DNA of 47,402 nt, from positions 1-47,402 of the forward strand of contig NZ_VISR01000048.1 in NCBI RefSeq assembly GCF_007827595.1, given 5' to 3'. Below, one piece after another: positions 8,149 through 16,481 of the stretch. The notes beneath the pieces are model-generated. The model was not told the origin of the DNA. It saw only the letters and a list, made by a program, of their open reading frames with translations, and did not search any database. The DNA comes from Streptomyces sp. BK340. Lineage in GTDB: Bacteria; Actinomycetota; Actinomycetes; Streptomycetales; Streptomycetaceae. Made by a program: the position numbers and the translations under genes. Position 1 is the stretch's first letter. Each line of letters starts with the position of its first letter.

Positions 8149-9189
8149 ATGCGCGCGGTTCGTGTGGTGAGACGGGCAGGGGTGTTCCTGGGTGCCGCCG
8201 CCCTGCTGATAGCGGTGCCGGCGAATGCCCACGGGGCGGAGCCGAAGTTCTCCGGGACGACGGCCATCGGGACGCACAACGCGTACGACAAGGCCAAGTA
8301 CACCTACTTCGCACAGGCGTTGGACTCGGGTGCCTCGCTGCTCGAGCTGGACGTGTACGTGGACAGCATCAGCCACCGCTGGCGCGTCAGTCACAGCAAT
8401 CCGTTCGGCGACAACAACAACTGCGAGGCCGCGAAGACGCCGGGCGAGCTGTACAGCAAGAGCCGGAACCAGGACCTGGGCAGTTGCCTGGACAACATCG
8501 CGGCCTGGAACCAGCTGCACCCCGACCACCCGCCGATCGTGTTCAAGGTCGAGATGAAGGTCGGCTTCAACGACAAGGGGGGCCTCGGCCCGGACGAGTT
8601 CGACACCCTGGTGTCGCAGAAGCTCGGCAGCAGCGTGTACAAGCCGTCCGACCTGCTGGGCGGGACGTACTCCTCCCTGGACGCGGCGGCCAGGGCCGAC
8701 GCCTGGCCCTCCCGCGACTCCCTCAGGGGCAAGTTCCTCTTCGAGCTGATCCCGGGCACGGTGGAGCAGTCCAACCCGTTCGACCACTACTGGACGGACG
8801 AGGAGTACGGCGACCATCTCCGCGACCTGTACGCGGCGGGCAGGATCGGCGAGGCACAGGCCTTCCCGGCCGTGCTCGGCGCCGCGAACGGCGACCCGCG
8901 CACCAGCCGTTACGACGCCTCGATCAGGCCCTGGTTCGTGTTCTTCGACGGTGACGCGGCGACGTACGTGAACAACGGCTACGACACCTCGCTCTACTCC
9001 GCGAACCACTACATCCTGATCACCACGGGCGCCGACGGCGTGTCCCCCGCGATCTCCTCGACCGATCCCACGGACGCCGAAGTCGCCGCCCGGCTCGCCC
9101 TGCTGGCCAAGGACCACGCGAGCATCATCACCTCGGACTGGTCCGCCAAGTCGGCGTCGGTCCTGGGATCGGTGACGCCCCGGAGCTGA
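8149..9189 (+). CDS. Secreted Ca-dependent phosphatidylinositol phospholipase C-like enzyme
   Basis: The product is a 346-residue protein with a Sec signal peptide (1-29, ending ANAHGA). The mature part is a PI-PLC-like TIM barrel related to the Ca-dependent Streptomyces enzyme. H43-N44 lies in IGTHNAY, E66 and D68 in LELDVY, and H82 in VSHSNP; these are expected catalytic and metal-binding positions. It would cleave the phosphodiester of phosphatidylinositol-type or related lipids outside the cell. AAGGGG precedes ATG 8149 by about nine bases. It stands alone, with the integrase remnant upstream and a secreted-type lysozyme gene downstream. The family call is strong; the lipid substrate is inferred from the family. 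Confidence 0.87.
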   Translation: MRAVRVVRRAGVFLGAAALLIAVPANAHGAEPKFSGTTAIGTHNAYDKAKYTYFAQALDSGASLLELDVYVDSISHRWRVSHSNPFGDNNNCEAAKTPGELYSKSRNQDLGSCLDNIAAWNQLHPDHPPIVFKVEMKVGFNDKGGLGPDEFDTLVSQKLGSSVYKPSDLLGGTYSSLDAAARADAWPSRDSLRGKFLFELIPGTVEQSNPFDHYWTDEEYGDHLRDLYAAGRIGEAQAFPAVLGAANGDPRTSRYDASIRPWFVFFDGDAATYVNNGYDTSLYSANHYILITTGADGVSPAISSTDPTDAEVAARLALLAKDHASIITSDWSAKSASVLGSVTPRS

Positions 9190-9281
9190 CTTTTCGCCTG
9201 CAACGGCGGATCTCCGGCGCCAAGGTGGGGCATAAACACGTCAACTCCTGTCCCCCCACCGGCACTCAAGGGAGTCCCCTC

Positions 9282-9839
9282 ATGCTGCACGGCATTGACG
9301 TCAGCGCGTACCAGTCGTCGTCGTACGACACGGACGGCCTCTCCTTCGTCTTCATCAAGGCGACGGAGGGGCGTTCGTACGTGAACCCGAGACTCGCCAC
9401 CCAGGCCAAGCACGGCCGCGACGCCGGACTCGTCGTCGGCTACTACCACTTCCTGTGGCCGGGTCATGTCGCCGCCCAGGCCGAGTACTTCGTCAGGCAC
9501 GCCCCCGAGCGGGCGGGCGACCTGCTCGCCGTCGACTGGGAGACGACCAGCGACGGCACGCACGCCAGCAACGCGGAGAAGGACCTGTTCATCCGCACCG
9601 TGAAGGAACTCCGCCCCCACAACAAGGTGTTGCTCTACGCCAACCGGGAGTACTGGCTGAACGTGGACGTCACCTCGTACGCCGGCGACGGCCTCTGGAT
9701 CGCCGACTACGTGAGCGCGGGCCACCCCCGCATCGAGGCCAAGTGGCGCTTCCACCAGTACAGCAGCGAGCCGCACGACAAGAACGTGGCCGCCTTCGCC
9801 GACCGCAGCGCTCTGCGGGAGTGGGCCGCCGGCGACTGA
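9282..9839 (+). CDS. GH25 lysozyme-like protein
   Basis: The product is a 185-residue GH25 muramidase-type barrel. Family motifs occur in order: D6 in GIDVSAYQ, FIKATEG, GYYHF, D85-W86-E87 (the D-x-E catalytic pair), LLYANREYW, LWIADY and FHQYSS. GH25 enzymes hydrolyse the MurNAc-GlcNAc bond of peptidoglycan. ATG 9282 has AAGGAG eight bases upstream. No signal peptide is visible and the protein begins directly with the first barrel strand, so export would need another route, or the enzyme acts after lysis. An upstream in-frame ATG (9225) does not add a signal sequence and lacks a ribosome binding site. Confidence 0.88.
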   Translation: MLHGIDVSAYQSSSYDTDGLSFVFIKATEGRSYVNPRLATQAKHGRDAGLVVGYYHFLWPGHVAAQAEYFVRHAPERAGDLLAVDWETTSDGTHASNAEKDLFIRTVKELRPHNKVLLYANREYWLNVDVTSYAGDGLWIADYVSAGHPRIEAKWRFHQYSSEPHDKNVAAFADRSALREWAAGD

Positions 9840-9890
9840 GCCCCGCGTCGCCGGCGAGGACGAGGCCCGTGCGGCCGGGCGACCCGGGCG

Positions 9891-10553
9891 TCAGCCGCGG
9901 AACTCCGCCGGACGCTCCGGGGACGCCTCCGCCAGGGCGTTGCGCACGGCCTCCAGGCCCGCCTGCAGGCCGTACACCGGGGTGCCCGGCTGCTGGCGCC
10001 AGGAGTCGTCGAGGCCGCCCGCATCGACCGTGTCGAAGCCGAGTTCGTCGATGAGGTCGCGGACGACCTGCTTGGCGGCCCGGTCGTCGCCGGCCACCGG
10101 GAGGGCCATGCGCCCGGCGTCGCCGGCCGGGCGGGGGCGGTCGAGGATGTCCTGGGCGTAGGTGCCGTTGAACGCCTTGATCACGGGGTGTCCGAGGTGC
10201 CGTTCGGTCCAGCGGCTCTCGGTCAGGCCCTCGTCCTCGATACCGGCGATCCGGCCGTCGCGCTGCTGCGGGTAGTAGTTGTTGGTGTCGATCACGGCGA
10301 CACCCTCGGCCGCCCCGTCCAGCAGGCCGGCGGGGAGGTCCGGGACCCGGTTGAGGGGAACGGTGACCACGACGACCTGGGCGCCCTTGGCGGCCTCCGT
10401 CGCCGGGACCGGGGTCGCACCGGTCTCCTCTGCGAGTTCCTTGAGGGTCTCGGGGCCACGGGAGTTGGCCACGGACACGTCGTGGCCGAGGGCGGTGAGC
10501 CGCCGGGTGAGGTTGCCGCCGATGTTCCCCGCGCCGATGATGCCGATCTTCAT
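9891..10553 (-). CDS. Rossmann oxidoreductase, F420:NADP reductase-like
   Basis: The product is a 220-residue NAD(P)-binding protein. GAGNIGGN near the N-terminus is the dinucleotide loop, followed by SRGPETL at the usual 2'-phosphate-binding place. Residues to about 120 form a Rossmann fold and the C-terminal part resembles NADPH-dependent F420 reductase (Npd/Fno) proteins. The reaction may be hydride transfer between NADP(H) and F420, but many paralogues act on other substrates. The start at 10553 has GGAAGG upstream; a longer in-frame start (10604) would add residues before the conserved KIGIIGAG strand and is rejected. It is transcribed alone, downstream of the cabC terminator. Confidence 0.82.
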   Translation of the reverse strand: MKIGIIGAGNIGGNLTRRLTALGHDVSVANSRGPETLKELAEETGATPVPATEAAKGAQVVVVTVPLNRVPDLPAGLLDGAAEGVAVIDTNNYYPQQRDGRIAGIEDEGLTESRWTERHLGHPVIKAFNGTYAQDILDRPRPAGDAGRMALPVAGDDRAAKQVVRDLIDELGFDTVDAGGLDDSWRQQPGTPVYGLQAGLEAVRNALAEASPERPAEFRG

Positions 10554-10730
10554 GACAGAACCTTCCGGGTCGATGCACGTGCATACGTCAGTCGTCGGCG
10601 ACAACCTCGGGGGGAACGGGAGTATTCCGGTGACTGCGCCGGACGGGCGACCCCCCGCGGTACGTCCCCGGACCCGTACGACGATCTCGCCCGTGTGCCG
10701 GTTGGACCGCGCGGGGTGGCGTAGGCATGA

Positions 10731-10770
10731 CGAAGGGGGTGCCCTCCCCGCGGGACGGGCACCCCCTTCG
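10731..10770 (-). terminator. Terminator after the EF-hand gene
   Basis: Arms 10731-10744 and 10757-10770 form a perfect 14-bp inverted repeat around a 12-base loop, six bases beyond the cabC stop. It is a strong intrinsic terminator separating cabC from the oxidoreductase gene. Confidence 0.88.
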
Positions 10771-10776
10771 GGCGGG

Positions 10777-10989
10777 TCACTTGTTCAGGTAGGCCCAGAA
10801 CTCGTCGAACGACAGGACCTTGTCGCCGTTCAGGTCGCGGGTCTTGATGATGGCCTCGGCGACCGTGTCGGTGACGTTCCAGTCGCCCCCCTGCGCCAGC
10901 GCGTGCTTGAACTCGGCAGCGGTGATGACACCGTCGCCGTCCGCGTCGATCCGCTGGAACTGCTTGCGTGCTTCCTCGATGTCGGCCAC
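10777..10989 (-). CDS. cabC: EF-hand calcium-binding protein, CabC-like
   Basis: The product is a 70-residue acidic cytosolic protein with two EF-hand loops: DADGDGVITAAE and DLNGDKVLSFDE, each with Asp/Asn at 1, 3, 5 and Glu at 12. It closely resembles Streptomyces CabC, a Ca buffer reported to influence germination and aerial hyphae. GTG 10989 is preferred because AAAAGGGG lies about seven bases before it; the upstream ATG at 11019 has no ribosome binding site. It is divergent from the GNAT gene and ends at a strong terminator. The symbol is based on recalled size and sequence, so the orthology is likely but not proven. Confidence 0.85.
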   Translation of the reverse strand: MADIEEARKQFQRIDADGDGVITAAEFKHALAQGGDWNVTDTVAEAIIKTRDLNGDKVLSFDEFWAYLNK

Positions 10990-11097
10990 CGATCCGCCCC
11001 TTTTGTTCGTGGTTCTCATGCCGTTTCGGCGTACTGTCGCTGGTCAGATTAACGGCCGCCGTGAGCATGCGGTGCGGCGACCACCCACAGCCCACCC

Positions 11098-11838
11098 ATG
11101 GTGAAAAGTCCGGTGCCGTTGTCGATCACGTCTGCGAGTCTGGGCCTTCCGGTCGGTGGAGACTCGAGGAGCACGGTTTTGGAGACTTTGCGGGACATTC
11201 TCGATGCGGCGGCGCAGGGCGTCTTCCCGCCGGCGGACGGCGGCACGACGGTCGTTCCCCAGCCCTCGCCCCGGGACGCCGGCGTCCTGGCCTTCACCGC
11301 GCACTCGGTCGTGTTCACCGACGAGGATCCGGCCTGGGTGCGGGAGACGCTGCGCACGGTCACCGAGGAGTGCGACGCACTGGCCGCCACGATGAACCCG
11401 CGTTTCCTGACCGCGCTGACGGACCGCACCGGGCGCCGTACGGACACGGTCGACGTGATGCTCGTCGGGTCCCCGCTGCCGGGCCGTCCGGCGCTCGCGC
11501 TGCGGGAGATCGCCGACCCGTCCCACCCGCGGGTGGTCAGCTCGCGCCGGCGGCGCGACGACGTCCGGGTGTGGACCACGGACGGCGGGGTGCTGGTGCT
11601 GGGGCGCGGGGTGGCGGGCCGGCTGGAGGTGGCGGTCGAGGTGGACGGCGCGGTACGGCACCGGGGGCTGGGCCGGGCGCTCGTGAGGGCGGCGCGGCAG
11701 CTGGCCGATGAGCCGGTGTGGGCCCAGGTGTCGGCGGGGAACGCCCGCAGTATGCGGGCGTTCCAGGCGGCCGGGTACCGTCCGGTGGGTTCGGAGGTGC
11801 TGCTTCAGCGGAAGATGCCGGTGTGCCCGAGTGAGTAG
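11098..11838 (+). CDS. GNAT-family acetyltransferase
   Basis: The product has 246 residues. The C-terminal third carries the GNAT acetyl-CoA motif (RHRGLGRALV) and a typical final strand-helix segment (SAGNARSMRAFQAAGY). The N-terminal half is less conserved and has no second recognisable domain, so the acceptor is unknown. ATG 11098 is the first start; GTG 11101 is equally possible and neither has a strong ribosome binding site. The 3' end overlaps the convergent beta-propeller lipoprotein gene by 34 bases. Divergent from cabC, it shares a 108-bp promoter region with it. Confidence 0.82.
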   Translation: MVKSPVPLSITSASLGLPVGGDSRSTVLETLRDILDAAAQGVFPPADGGTTVVPQPSPRDAGVLAFTAHSVVFTDEDPAWVRETLRTVTEECDALAATMNPRFLTALTDRTGRRTDTVDVMLVGSPLPGRPALALREIADPSHPRVVSSRRRRDDVRVWTTDGGVLVLGRGVAGRLEVAVEVDGAVRHRGLGRALVRAARQLADEPVWAQVSAGNARSMRAFQAAGYRPVGSEVLLQRKMPVCPSE

Positions 11839-12992
11839 CGGCCCGGCTGCGGGTAGACGGCGAGGCCGTGCGGTCCGCTGCCGACCTTGATGCGGGCCAG
11901 TTCGGTGCCGGTGCGGGTGTCGATGGCGTACACCTCGGAGTTGTAGCGGCCGGAGAGCCACAGCACCTTGCCGTCGGAGGAGACCCCGCCCATGTCGGGG
12001 CTGCCGCCGCCGGGCAGACGCCACTTCTTGGTGAGCCTGTTCTCGGTGAAGTCGAAGATGGAGATGGTGCCCTCGCCGCGGTTGGAGATGAACATCTCCC
12101 GGGAGTCCCGGCTGATGTACAGCCCGTGGGCGCCCTTGCCGGTGGCGAGGAAATCCGGCTTGCCGAAGGTGTCCCCGTTCACGATCCACATGCCGTTGGC
12201 CACCATGTCGGCGATGTAGAAGAGCTTGCCGTCCGGGGAGACCTTGACGTCCTGCGGCATCGCGCCGTGCAACGGCAGCTTCTGGTGGGCGACGACCTCC
12301 ATCCGCGCGGTGTCGACCTTGAGGAGTTCGCCGCTGAACTCGCAGGAGACGATGAAGTAGCGGCCGTCCAGGGAGAAGTCGGCGTGGTTGACGCCGTAGC
12401 AGCCGACCGGGAGTGCCTTCGCGACCTTCATGGTGTGCGCGTCGCGGAAGACGAGCTGACGGTCCATGGAGGCCATGACGATCGCGTACTTGCCGTCGGG
12501 CGTGAAGTACAGGTTGTACGGGTCGTGCACGGCGACCGGCCGGCCGGCCTTCCCGGTCCTCGGGTCGATGGGGGTGAGGCTGTTGCCGAGGTCGTTGTTG
12601 ACCCAGAGGGTCTTCAGGTCCCAGGACGGCACGACGTGCTGGGGCTGCCGGCCGACCGGGATGGTCTTGAGGATCCGGTAGGTCTCCGGGTCGATGACCG
12701 TGACGGTGTCGGAGTTGGTGTTGGGGACGTACACCCGGGACGGGAAGTCCTTGACGACCGGGGAGAGTCGGTTCGGCCGGTCGGCCGCGTAGACGTCGGC
12801 CGGGTCCAGCACCGGGGGCATCCCGGGCAGCCCGTCCACCTGCTGCCTCTTCACCTGCGGCTGGGCGGGGGCCTTGCTGCCGAGGGCCTCGCTCTCCCTG
12901 GTCTGGGCGTCACCGCTGCACGCGGACAGCAGTGCCAGGGCGGTGAGGGCGGCTCCGGCGGCCAGGAGGCGGGCGGCTTTCGTGGTTCGCAT
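11805..12992 (-). CDS. YncE-like beta-propeller lipoprotein
   Basis: The product is a 395-residue lipoprotein with a signal peptide ending LLSAC (Cys25). The mature part has repeated beta-propeller blades of the YVTN/YncE type: VYVPNTNSDTVTVID, KTLWVNNDLGNSL, KYAIVMASMD, REMFISNRGEGTISIFD, and so on. These proteins usually serve as extracytoplasmic binding scaffolds. The start codon overlaps the stop of the upstream NodB-fold gene (TGATG), so the two are translationally coupled and probably act together at the cell surface. A longer frame upstream runs through the neighbouring gene and is discarded. The ligand is unknown. Confidence 0.88.
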   Translation of the reverse strand: MRTTKAARLLAAGAALTALALLSACSGDAQTRESEALGSKAPAQPQVKRQQVDGLPGMPPVLDPADVYAADRPNRLSPVVKDFPSRVYVPNTNSDTVTVIDPETYRILKTIPVGRQPQHVVPSWDLKTLWVNNDLGNSLTPIDPRTGKAGRPVAVHDPYNLYFTPDGKYAIVMASMDRQLVFRDAHTMKVAKALPVGCYGVNHADFSLDGRYFIVSCEFSGELLKVDTARMEVVAHQKLPLHGAMPQDVKVSPDGKLFYIADMVANGMWIVNGDTFGKPDFLATGKGAHGLYISRDSREMFISNRGEGTISIFDFTENRLTKKWRLPGGGSPDMGGVSSDGKVLWLSGRYNSEVYAIDTRTGTELARIKVGSGPHGLAVYPQPGRYSLGHTGIFR

Positions 12993-13807
12993 CAGCTCAG
13001 CAGCTCCGTGGTGGTGACCGCGCGCAGGTGGCGGCGGTCGAGTTCGTGGAGTACGGCGGGGAGGGCGGCGACCGTGTCCGGGTATCCGAAGTGCAGGCTC
13101 ACCACCGATCCGCCCCGCACTTCGGCGAGGACCTTGCGGGTGACCGCGTCGGCTCCGGGGCGGGTGTAGTCGAGCGAGTCGACGTCGTACGACAGCACGT
13201 GCGGGTAGCCCGCGGCGCGGGCCAGCCGGGTGACCAGCGGGGAGGCCGTCGGGGAGCGGGAGGGCCGGAACCAGGTGCCGATCGACCCGGTGAGCCGCTT
13301 CAGCCGGTCCGCGCAGTCGGTGATCTCCTTGCGGGCCTCCGCCTCCGCCATGGCGTTGACGGAGATGTGCCGCTGGGTGTGGTTGCCGAGGTCGTGGCCG
13401 CCGTCGAGGATGCGGCGGGCCAGGCCCGGGTGCTGGTCCAGCCAGGTGCCGACGGCGAGCACGGTCAGCCGGGCGCCGTGCTGTTCGGCCGTGCTGAGCA
13501 GGGACTCGGCGAAGTCGGGGTCGCCCTGCCCGTGGAAGGTGAGGGCGACCTGGGGGCGGGTGCGCGGGCCGTGGGTGATCTGGGCGGGCAGGCCGGCGTA
13601 GGCGCGGGGGGCGGGGGCGGCGTGGGGGGTGGCCGCGGGACGGCCGGACGCGTCGGCGGGCGGGGCGGACCCGGGATGCGCGGCGGTCGTCGCGCCGGGG
13701 CGGGCCTCCTGGCCGGCGCCGCAGCCGGCGGCGAACGCGCCCCCGGTGACGAGCCCGGCGCCCGCGCGCAGCACCCCGCGTCGGTTGGTCGTGGTCACCC
13801 GCACCAT
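12992..13807 (-). CDS. NodB-fold polysaccharide deacetylase-like lipoprotein
   Basis: The product has 271 residues with a lipoprotein-like signal (AFAAGC, Cys29), an Ala/Pro-rich linker and a NodB (CE4) domain from about 75. The zinc motif H143-T-Q-R-H147 is intact. Motif 1, normally TFDDG with the catalytic Asp, is TFHGQGD (90-96), with Asp displaced to residue 96. Motif 3 (FRPSRS) and the late LHFG motif are recognisable. CE4 enzymes deacetylate chitin-like or peptidoglycan sugars. Here activity may be altered or lost. It is coupled to the downstream beta-propeller lipoprotein gene. The start codon region has a weak ribosome binding site. Confidence 0.85.
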   Translation of the reverse strand: MVRVTTTNRRGVLRAGAGLVTGGAFAAGCGAGQEARPGATTAAHPGSAPPADASGRPAATPHAAPAPRAYAGLPAQITHGPRTRPQVALTFHGQGDPDFAESLLSTAEQHGARLTVLAVGTWLDQHPGLARRILDGGHDLGNHTQRHISVNAMAEAEARKEITDCADRLKRLTGSIGTWFRPSRSPTASPLVTRLARAAGYPHVLSYDVDSLDYTRPGADAVTRKVLAEVRGGSVVSLHFGYPDTVAALPAVLHELDRRHLRAVTTTELLS

Positions 13808-13890
13808 TTAAGGGGCGTTGGGTAAGAAAACGGCCGATTGCGCCGATCGAGGGGCGATTTCGGGTCGCGGTCGCCGCCGGACCCCGGGCA

Positions 13891-13929
13891 CACGGGCGTG
13901 CCCGGCCTCTCGGGTCGGGCACGCTCGTG
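13891..13929 (-). terminator. Terminator after the PQQ-propeller gene
   Basis: Arms 13891-13904 and 13916-13929 pair over 14 bases with one G-T pair and an 11-base loop. The element lies 14 bases past the stop of the minus-strand gene that ends at 13943. Confidence 0.75.
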
Positions 13930-13942
13930 CCGTGGAACGGTC

Positions 13943-15556
13943 CTACGCGATGCCGAAGGCCACCAGGTGCCCGTCCCTGGTCCCTACGTAGACGCGGCCG
14001 CCGTCGGTGGCGGGCAGTGACCACTTGGACGCCGTTTCGATCGGGAAGGAGCGGCGCAGGTGGAGGGTGCCGTTGACGGGCACGGGGTCGTAGACCCGCA
14101 GTGCGCTGGCGGAATCCGATTTGTTGACGGTCCAGACCAGGGCGGATCCGGGCGTCGTCCCGTTGGAGGTGACCACCGGGGAGGACGAGCCGTAGCCGAA
14201 GTTCTCGGCGCTGGTGCCGGCGCTGGTCAGGACCGGGGTGCCGGCGCTGTTCACCGAGTACTTCAGCGCACGCAGCGGCGAGCGGCCGCTCCCGGTGTCG
14301 GTGCCCACCGTGTACACGTAGCCGCCGTCGCCGCCCCAGACGCCGGGGTGGCCCCAGATGCCCTCGAACGGTCCGGCCACGCTCACCGGGTTGTCCGTAC
14401 CGTTCGGCCCCTGGCCCATGCCGCCCAGATGGTCCCGGTCCAGCAGGAAGACGCGGCCGTCCTTCGCGACCTGGACCAGCAGCCGCGGGTGCGCGGTGGT
14501 GCCGAAGCTGTTCGGAAGAGCGGCCGGACCGCCCGAGCCGAGGTCGGTGTCGTTCGCGTCCAGGGTCTTGTTGTTGGTCGGGCTGAAGAAGTTCCTGGCC
14601 GAGAGGGTGCCGTCACTGTTCACGCCGAGCCGCACCACCGACTCCCCGAGGCCGGCCGGGGGCAGGTAGCCGGGTCCGGCGCCCGGCGAGGCGCCCGTTC
14701 CGGAGCCGTTGCCGGTGGCGAGGAAGATCCGGCCGTTGCCGTCCGAGACCAACCCGCCGCCGCTCTGCCAGATGCCGGCCTCCTTGCCGTCGGATCCGGC
14801 CTCGGCGGACCAGAGGGTGAGCTTGCGGCTGGCGACGTTCACGCCGACCACCTGGCCGACGTACGGGCCGTGGTCGCAGTACGAGGCGAACCCGGCGTAC
14901 ACCGACCCGTTGAGCAGCAGCAGGCCGGGCCGCTGCGATGCCGTGAGCGGGTTGAACGGGTGGCCGGGGCTGTTGGTGGGCGTGCCCTTGACGGTCACCG
15001 GCCAGCCTGCGCGCTCGGCGCCGGTGGAGGCGCTCAACGCGTGGATGTACCAGTGCGGGTGCAACGCGTCCGGGCCGTCGTTCACCTTGCTGGTGAGGTA
15101 GACCGTGTTGGACGACGCGTCGTACACCGGCGTGGCGGTGACCCCGGTGAGACCGCTGTCGCAGTTGACGGCCGAGGTGGGCCAGGCCGGACCGAGCTGG
15201 CGGGTCCAGCTTTTCTTCCCGGTCGCGGCGTCGATCCCGTAGACGTAGTTGTTCTGTGTGGCGACGACCACGTTGGTGCCGGTGACCAACGGCTGGGCCG
15301 CCACCGTGCCGTTGACCGCGGCGGACCAGCGCTGCCCGAAGGCGGAGGACGACACCACGGACGGCGAGAGCTTCGGCTCGTGCGAGTCCCACCCGGTGCG
15401 CAGGTTGTTCACCGAGATGGTGGATTCGACGGCCTGCGACGGACCGGCGATCCCCAGCAGCAGGAGACCCGTCAGCGCGGCCGCCCTGGCCTTCGGCCGC
15501 AGCAGCCCTCGTCGTCCTCCTGCTCGTCGGTGCGTCGGTGAAGCGACTCGCGCCAT
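13943..15556 (-). CDS. Secreted PQQ-type beta-propeller protein
   Basis: The product is a 537-residue protein with a twin-arginine-free Sec-like signal (about 1-41, hydrophobic ALTGLLLLGIAG, ending SQA). The mature part is a PQQ-binding-like/BamB-type propeller with blade signatures such as YVYGIDAATGKKSW, VYAGFASYC, DGRVFLLDRDH, YVYTVGTD and VYVGTRDGHLVAFG. The start at 15556 has AAGGG upstream; an earlier in-frame start (15610) lacks a binding site. The catalytic residues of quinoprotein dehydrogenases are not evident, so it may be a scaffold or a binding protein. It is a single-gene unit bordered by two terminators. Confidence 0.83.
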   Translation of the reverse strand: MARVASPTHRRAGGRRGLLRPKARAAALTGLLLLGIAGPSQAVESTISVNNLRTGWDSHEPKLSPSVVSSSAFGQRWSAAVNGTVAAQPLVTGTNVVVATQNNYVYGIDAATGKKSWTRQLGPAWPTSAVNCDSGLTGVTATPVYDASSNTVYLTSKVNDGPDALHPHWYIHALSASTGAERAGWPVTVKGTPTNSPGHPFNPLTASQRPGLLLLNGSVYAGFASYCDHGPYVGQVVGVNVASRKLTLWSAEAGSDGKEAGIWQSGGGLVSDGNGRIFLATGNGSGTGASPGAGPGYLPPAGLGESVVRLGVNSDGTLSARNFFSPTNNKTLDANDTDLGSGGPAALPNSFGTTAHPRLLVQVAKDGRVFLLDRDHLGGMGQGPNGTDNPVSVAGPFEGIWGHPGVWGGDGGYVYTVGTDTGSGRSPLRALKYSVNSAGTPVLTSAGTSAENFGYGSSSPVVTSNGTTPGSALVWTVNKSDSASALRVYDPVPVNGTLHLRRSFPIETASKWSLPATDGGRVYVGTRDGHLVAFGIA

Positions 15557-15722
15557 GTGATCCGCCCTTGTCTCCGCCTGCGTGGACGCCGGCATCCGGC
15601 CGAGAGCCATTGTGGTGACCGAAAGTCATATGACCGGCACCCCGAGGGGGCGTGGCGGAGGATTCATTCGCAGGGACCACACCGCCGGGTCTCCTCGACC
15701 CGGCTGCAGGGCCGGTCCGGCC

Positions 15723-15780
15723 CTAGGGGGTTTCGTTTGGATCAGCCCGGGTCCGCCCTGATCCAAACGAAACCCCCTAG
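15723..15780 (-). terminator. Long perfect hairpin that includes a stop codon
   Basis: Arms 15723-15745 and 15758-15780 form a perfect 23-bp inverted repeat with a 12-base loop. The TAG stop of the minus-strand ATPase gene lies inside the upstream arm. On the minus strand it is a very strong terminator separating the ATPase gene from the PQQ-propeller gene. Confidence 0.9.
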
Positions 15781-16439
15781 CGGTCGGCGACCCGCATCTC
15801 GAACCAGGTGGTCTTGCCGCGCGGCAGGAGGTCGACGCCCCAGCGGTCGGACAGCTTGTCCACCAGGAACAGGCCGCGGCCGCTGACGTCCATTTCCTGA
15901 ACCGGCATCAGACAGGGCAGTCCGCGGGAGGGATCGCGGACCTCGACGCGGATCCAGCCGCGGCGGCGGCGCATCCGGAGGCCGAAGACCCGGGCCCCGG
16001 TGTGCCGTACGGCGTTGCCGACGAGTTCGGAGACGAGTAAGACCGCGTCCTCGGTCATCTTGGGGGTCAGCCCCCACTGCCGTAGTACGACGACCTGGGC
16101 GAGCCGGCGCGCGGTGGCCGCGGACTCCGGGCGGGACGGCAGCGGTACCTCCGCCTCCGTCGGGTTGCCGAACAGTTCGAGCGCCTTGAGCGCCTGTTCG
16201 TCCTCGACCGCGGGCGACCACCGCGCCGCGGCCGCACGGCTGTGTCCCCGCGGCTGTTCGATGCCCTCCAGCCCCGCCATGCCCCCATGATGGCCGTCCG
16301 GAGCCGTCTCCGTGGCCGTTCCGGAGGAATACGCCCCCCTCACGCCCCTGCCGTGCCCCGACCTGCCGGCATATGCCGATGGCATTTCCGATCTTGGAAC
16401 AGTCCATCTGACCTGCGGCGACGGCTCGCTTTCGGGCAA
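15777..16439 (-). CDS. HATPase_c_2 anti-sigma-kinase-like protein
   Basis: The product is a 220-residue protein whose C-terminal part (about 95-220) is a GHKL ATPase of the RsbW/anti-sigma class: N-box SELVGNAVRHTG (N142), glycine box VSGRGLFLVDKL (186-195) and KTTWFEM. Many Streptomyces paralogues act as serine kinases or partner-switch regulators. The N-terminal 55 residues look disordered. TTG 16439 has GAGGGAG eight bases before it; ATG 16280, beginning MAGLEG, is a strong alternative that I recall from related proteins but it has a poor binding site. A TTAAGG palindrome lies just upstream. No sigma or anti-anti-sigma gene is adjacent. Confidence 0.83.
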   Translation of the reverse strand: MPESEPSPQVRWTVPRSEMPSAYAGRSGHGRGVRGAYSSGTATETAPDGHHGGMAGLEGIEQPRGHSRAAAARWSPAVEDEQALKALELFGNPTEAEVPLPSRPESAATARRLAQVVVLRQWGLTPKMTEDAVLLVSELVGNAVRHTGARVFGLRMRRRRGWIRVEVRDPSRGLPCLMPVQEMDVSGRGLFLVDKLSDRWGVDLLPRGKTTWFEMRVADR

Positions 16440-16466
16440 TCGACGGACTCCCTCGACGAGGCAGGT

Positions 16467-16481
16467 TTAAGGTTGCCTTAA
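16467..16481. promoter_or_regulatory. TTAAGG-N3-CCTTAA palindrome, candidate operator
   Basis: A perfect 15-bp dyad lies 28 bases upstream of the TTG start of the ATPase gene, in an AT-rich pocket that also holds a likely promoter. It resembles, but does not match, the actinobacterial iron box (TTAGGTTAGGCTAACCTAA). The regulator is unknown. Confidence 0.4.

Noticed and set aside
11020..11097. Longer cabC start at ATG 11019
   Set aside because: No ribosome binding site, while GTG 10989 has one and gives the expected 70-residue protein.
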